DNA from: an uncultured Oscillospiraceae bacterium
GTDB taxonomy: Bacteria; Bacillota; Clostridia; Oscillospirales; Oscillospiraceae
DNA: 64,000 nt
Direction of reading: 5' to 3'
Assembly (NCBI GenBank): GCA_910587345.1
Contig: CAJUKH010000066.1
Span: forward strand, 1-64,000
Within the stretch, counting starts at the first letter, position 1. The number at the start of each line of letters is the position of its first letter. The notes beneath the pieces are model-generated. The model was given only the letters and a program-made list of their open reading frames with translations, made no database searches and had not been told where the DNA came from. Shown piece by piece: positions 61,537 to 64,000 of this stretch. A program made the translations under genes and the position numbers.

Positions 61537-61787
61537 GGGAAGTTGTACGAAAATTGGAAATTTTGAAAGTCATCAAAAAAGGGTGATTTTCGCAAAAAAG
61601 CGGGTGATTTTTGCAAAAAACGGGGTGGTTTTGAGTGGGTGAGTTGTACAGGGGCGTACAATTAGGGGGGAATGGGGCTTAATTGTATGGAAACGTACAT
61701 CAGGTTGTACGGTTTTTTACCAGTTTGGTTCGAATGGAAAGGAAATTCCCGTCTGGAGCGGATAGGAGAGGTGGAAATGGGGTGGGG
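61537..61787 (-). repeat. Dispersed repeat, element A copy 2
   Basis: Inverted, nearly identical counterpart of 36581-36830. GTAC half-sites, the ACAATTAGG inverted repeat (one mismatch here) and the tandem GGGTGATTTTCGCAAAAAA motif are conserved. It begins 37 bases after the ybaK stop. Confidence 0.8.
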
Positions 61788-61804
61788 GTAAATCGGAGAG
61801 GAGA

Positions 61805-61925
61805 AAAAAGGGGCGTGGTACGATGTACCACGCCCCTTTTTGTCGGGAGAGAGGAACAACCATGACGGGGTCCGTCACACGGGAAGAAATGCGGCAAAAT
61901 GTCTTTCAGCACACACTAACCGTCC
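61805..61925 (+). repeat. Dispersed repeat, element C copy 3
   Basis: A perfect 17-bp hairpin (AAAAAGGGGCGTGGTAC / GTACCACGCCCCTTTTT, 61805-61841), then the conserved block (GAACAACCATGACGGGGTCC, CACACGGGAAGAAATGCGGC). Relative to copy 1 the hairpin has compensating changes. Confidence 0.75.
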
Positions 61926-61975
61926 CCTTGCTTCACCCTTGTCTACCGTTCCCTTGTCTACCGTTCCCTTGTCTT
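61919..61975 (-). repeat. Degenerate REP-like array
   Basis: CTAACCGTCCCCTTG is followed by repeated CTACCGTTCCCTTGTCT units, related to R2. It is continuous with the end of element C and runs into the 3' end of the 79-residue gene. Confidence 0.6.
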
Positions 61976-62197
61976 GATTCCTCTGCCTTCTTGCCACAAA
62001 ATATTTAGTCCCCATCCAATTAAAAACACTGACAGAAACATCGGAAAAATACATCCAGTCTCAATGAGCGTAGTAACCAGTCGGCCAGGGGGCGTAGTCC
62101 AATTATCAACAAGATTTGATGCAACGGCAATAATAACCCCGTGGCTCTCAATTATTCCGCCAATTAAAACCCCAATGCCGATAAGGCTTTTTTTCAT
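61958..62197 (-). CDS. Small membrane protein, 79 residues
   Basis: Two membrane helices (SLIGIGVLIGGIIESHGVIIAVASNLV and TLIETGCIFPMFLSVFLIGWGLNIL). Its ATG shares one base with the stop codon of the upstream secreted-protein gene (TAATG), so translation is probably coupled. The 3' end lies in the degenerate REP array, so the last residues (IKTRER) may not be native. AT-rich; family unknown. Confidence 0.55.
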   Translation of the reverse strand: MKKSLIGIGVLIGGIIESHGVIIAVASNLVDNWTTPPGRLVTTLIETGCIFPMFLSVFLIGWGLNILWQEGRGIKTRER

Positions 62198-62958
62198 TAT
62201 TTTACCAACTCCACCCTGAGATATCCGTCAGGCCACCCATTCGACAATTTAATGGCACTTTTTGCTGTGACTTTATATTTCTTAGGAGTAGAAGAGTCCC
62301 CTGTATCAACATCAATGACCTGTTCATACAAAGTTCCTTCTGTTACCATATAATATGGCATAAACGCAATAAACCCTTTACGCCCTTCAGGAATCTTATC
62401 TGCTATAGTTTCCGCAGACATAGTAATAGATTTGCTAACTTGCCCTTGCCAAGAAAAAGAAGCTCCACCTTTTACAGCATCCTTCATTTGAGTTGTGAAA
62501 TTTTTACTCGCATTAAAATCAAATTTAAAACTATGAGATACCGTCATAGTAACTGTCATATTAAGTTTAATTGTGTTGTCAAAGTCAACAGATAGCTTTT
62601 CTACCGGCGCACTTTCATCCTTATATGCTTTTGACTGGCGATACCATGTTACAGTAGTCGTAACATAAGGAACGATTTCTTCATCCTCAAGAGATGTCGC
62701 AACGTATTCAACAGGAGAAGGATTATTCATTTTGTTTGCGTATTCTATCAAATCAACCGGACACAAATTTCCATCATCGTCAAACTTAAAAACAGCTGTA
62801 ACCTCTGTTCCAGTTGAGGAATTCTCCAAATATGGCAGTCCATCTTCAAAATACTTGAGTTCCCATTTTCCATCTTCTTCACTGGCAGTCTCGATTTCGG
62901 CAGCAAATGCATAGCTGCCCAGACCGACTACCATTGTCAGGGCAAGGAACATGGACAT
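62197..62958 (-). CDS. AT-rich secreted protein with a damaged start
   Basis: 253 residues from the first available ATG. The N-terminus is a signal peptide core (MFLALTMVVGLGSYAFAAE) that lacks its usual basic start. Four codons upstream the sequence reads ATAGAAACGCCTT, where ATG AAA CGC CTT would give MKRLMSM and sit at the right distance from AAAGGAG: one extra A appears to have broken the start codon. The mature part is beta-rich with Ser/Thr-rich strands (LNMTVTMTVSHSFKFDFNASKNF; SKSITMSAETIADKIPEGRKGF), loosely like aerolysin/ETX-type strands, which is only a suggestion. Confidence 0.55.
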   Translation of the reverse strand: MSMFLALTMVVGLGSYAFAAEIETASEEDGKWELKYFEDGLPYLENSSTGTEVTAVFKFDDDGNLCPVDLIEYANKMNNPSPVEYVATSLEDEEIVPYVTTTVTWYRQSKAYKDESAPVEKLSVDFDNTIKLNMTVTMTVSHSFKFDFNASKNFTTQMKDAVKGGASFSWQGQVSKSITMSAETIADKIPEGRKGFIAFMPYYMVTEGTLYEQVIDVDTGDSSTPKKYKVTAKSAIKLSNGWPDGYLRVELVK

Positions 62959-63129
62959 AAGGCGTTTCTATGATGGTACTCCTTTCTTTTTTGTTGCAAA
63001 TGTTTTGTGGCTTTGGGGAACAGTGAACCGCTTTCCCGGGCAGGAGAACGGCTCTCCCGGTCCGGTGGGCAGAAGGAGCCGCCCCCGCTGCCCTACGCCG
63101 ACGTATTTGGATGGGTCGGAGCCACTTCG

Positions 63130-63200
63130 TTCTGCATGGGACTCACCACTTTCTTCCTGTGTTCTGACCATATTTTACCACAGATATAGTGCAATGTCAA
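63130..63200 (-). promoter_or_regulatory. Shared promoter-leader module, copy 2
   Basis: Minus strand: TTGACA (63195-63200), 17 bases, TAAAAT (63172-63177), then GTGGTGAGTCCCATGCAGAA (63130-63149), identical in the leader block to copy 1 at 35971. It drives the secreted-protein gene; the leader of about 200 nt is GC-rich and foldable (62959-63129). Confidence 0.65.
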
Positions 63201-63284
63201 CAAATATACAAATAGAAAAGATGGTCATATGGATAATATGTACATTTTTAAAAAGTTTCAGGAAGTGGGGGGTTCGCCGGTTAG

Positions 63285-63524
63285 GCGGGGGAAAAATCCA
63301 TCGAGATGCTGAAGCAGGCCCAGCTGCTGCCGCTGACGGGATATGTCCACGGGGGCTGCTCCTCCATGGGGATGAAAAAGCGGTTCCCCACGGTGATCGA
63401 TGCCACGGCGCAGGAATTGCGGGAAATGACGGTCTCCGCCGGGAAGGTGGGGTATCAGGTGACGTTGGCCCCCGGAGATCTGGCGAAGTTCGTGGGCGCC
63501 ACCTTCGCTCCTGTGAGCAAATAG
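63285..63524 (+). pseudogene. Duplicated 3' end of ybaK
   Basis: 240 bases matching 61246 onward (offset 2039). The frame is open from GEKSIEMLKQAQLLPLTGY to a TAG at 63522-63524. Differences from the intact gene are few at first and dense near the end (AEFTGAVFAPVSKGQ versus AKFVGATFAPVSK), and CSPMG is CSSMG. There is no start. A terminator follows at 63583, so this is probably the original gene end. Confidence 0.85.
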
Positions 63525-63582
63525 GGCCGAAGGAAGAAACAGGGCTTCCGGCACGATAAAACGCAAAGAAAAACGGCCTTCC

Positions 63583-63616
63583 AAAAAGGGGCGAAGCGGA
63601 TGCTTCGTCCCTTTTT
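63583..63616 (+). terminator. Terminator after the ybaK fragment
   Basis: AAAAAGGGGCGAAGC / GCTTCGTCCCTTTTT stem with one mismatch, then TTGCC. Confidence 0.7.
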
Positions 63617-63646
63617 GCCTTCCCCGAAAAAAATTTGCTCCTTTCA

Positions 63647-63675
63647 TTGTTTCTTTCGGGGAAATTTGCTATAAT
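63647..63675 (+). promoter_or_regulatory. recJ promoter (TTGTTT-N17-TATAAT)
   Basis: TTGTTT and TATAAT with 17 bases between, 38 bases before the recJ ATG. Confidence 0.65.
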
Positions 63676-63713
63676 AGAATGAAAATTTGTATGATTTGGA
63701 GCGCGAAGGAGTC

Positions 63714-64000
63714 ATGAAGAACAAGCAGTGGAACGAGCTCTCCCCCGGCGGCGGGGAGGGCGCCCTTCTGGCGGCAGGCATTCCGGCCCTGTGCGCCAAG
63801 GTCCTTGCCGCCCGGGGCTGGACCGACGGAGAGGCGGCCCGGCGGTTTTTGTTTGAAGAAGCCCCCCTGTGTGACCCCATGACCATGAAGGATATGGACA
63901 AAGCCGTCGGGCGGCTGAAGGCCGCTTTGGACAAGGGGGAAACTCTGGCGGTCTACGGAGACTATGACGTGGACGGCATCACCGCCACCTGCCTGCTCAC
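63714..64000 (+). CDS. recJ: Single-stranded-DNA exonuclease RecJ, 5' part
   Basis: The first 95 residues; the gene runs off the window. After an N-terminal segment typical of RecJ (NELSPGGGEG ... LAARGWTDGEAARRFLFEEA, MKDMDKAVGRLKAAL) comes VYGDYDVDGITATCLL, the first DHH-family metal motif. RecJ degrades 5' ends of single-stranded DNA in recombination and repair. GAAGGAG precedes the ATG. Confidence 0.9.
   Translation, partial: MKNKQWNELSPGGGEGALLAAGIPALCAKVLAARGWTDGEAARRFLFEEAPLCDPMTMKDMDKAVGRLKAALDKGETLAVYGDYDVDGITATCLL

Noticed and set aside
62959..63200. Cobalamin-type riboswitch in the leader of the secreted-protein gene
   Set aside because: GGTGAGTCCCATGC loosely resembles a B12-box half, but the remaining conserved parts are missing and copy 1 of the same block lacks any extended structure.
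1..64000. CRISPR arrays, tRNA or rRNA genes, complete prophage or IS
   Set aside because: I found no regularly spaced repeats, no cloverleaf-like sequences and no intact transposase on either strand.

Overview
The window looks like a chromosomal segment of a GC-rich anaerobic Firmicute, most likely a gut Oscillospiraceae (Flavonifractor/Pseudoflavonifractor/Lawsonibacter-like). This is an inference from a one-chain pyruvate:ferredoxin oxidoreductase, S-layer-homology proteins, LPxC/LSGC lipoproteins, strong AGGAGG ribosome sites, M29/M42 peptidases and the mix of single-copy housekeeping genes. I see no tRNA, rRNA, CRISPR array, complete prophage or intact insertion sequence.

Layout. 0.1-13.7 kb, minus strand: rpsO with a long leader, then a topoisomerase IV cluster in which parE and parC are separated by three exported proteins (one FMN-binding, two DUF1266 paralogs), followed by yitT, a small P-loop kinase and a lipoprotein. 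13.8-22.6 kb: SLH/GLUG surface protein, M29 aminopeptidase, SGNH hydrolase, queH, a membrane-anchored XRE regulator, one broken and one intact GNAT gene. 22.7-25.2 kb: rluD-lspA between two inverted copies of a roughly 0.4 kb non-coding repeat (element B). 25.3-31.9 kb: thiI, an AT-rich island (ribbon-helix-helix protein, DUF4230 protein, two small proteins) and nifJ. 32.0-36.9 kb: small membrane proteins in a region full of REP-like repeats. 36.9-54.7 kb: comM, a DEAD-box helicase, transferases, two RidA proteins, a degenerate integrase, an esterase, a BlaI-type regulator, typA, stalk-domain and WG-repeat exported proteins, and a polar amino-acid ABC operon. 54.8-64 kb: codBA with a leader-peptide attenuator, an XRE regulator, a flavoprotein, an M42 peptidase, ybaK, a second repeat-rich AT-rich island and the start of recJ.

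The most unusual signal is how the AT-rich cargo is packaged. Small genes for membrane or secreted proteins sit between REP-like sequences in inverted orientation. Three of them share a promoter-leader module. Other dispersed repeats (elements A and C) occur at both main islands. At three places (codA, ybaK, typA) the end of a housekeeping gene is duplicated beside inserted DNA. I read this as a family of small cassettes that repeatedly inserted at gene borders. The cassette idea is an inference; the repeats and duplications are visible in the sequence.

A second clear regulatory system is the codBA leader: promoter, Arg-rich 25-codon leader ORF, pyrimidine-rich tract, then an intrinsic terminator that overlaps the leader stop codon and precedes codB. 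This resembles E. coli pyrBI attenuation.
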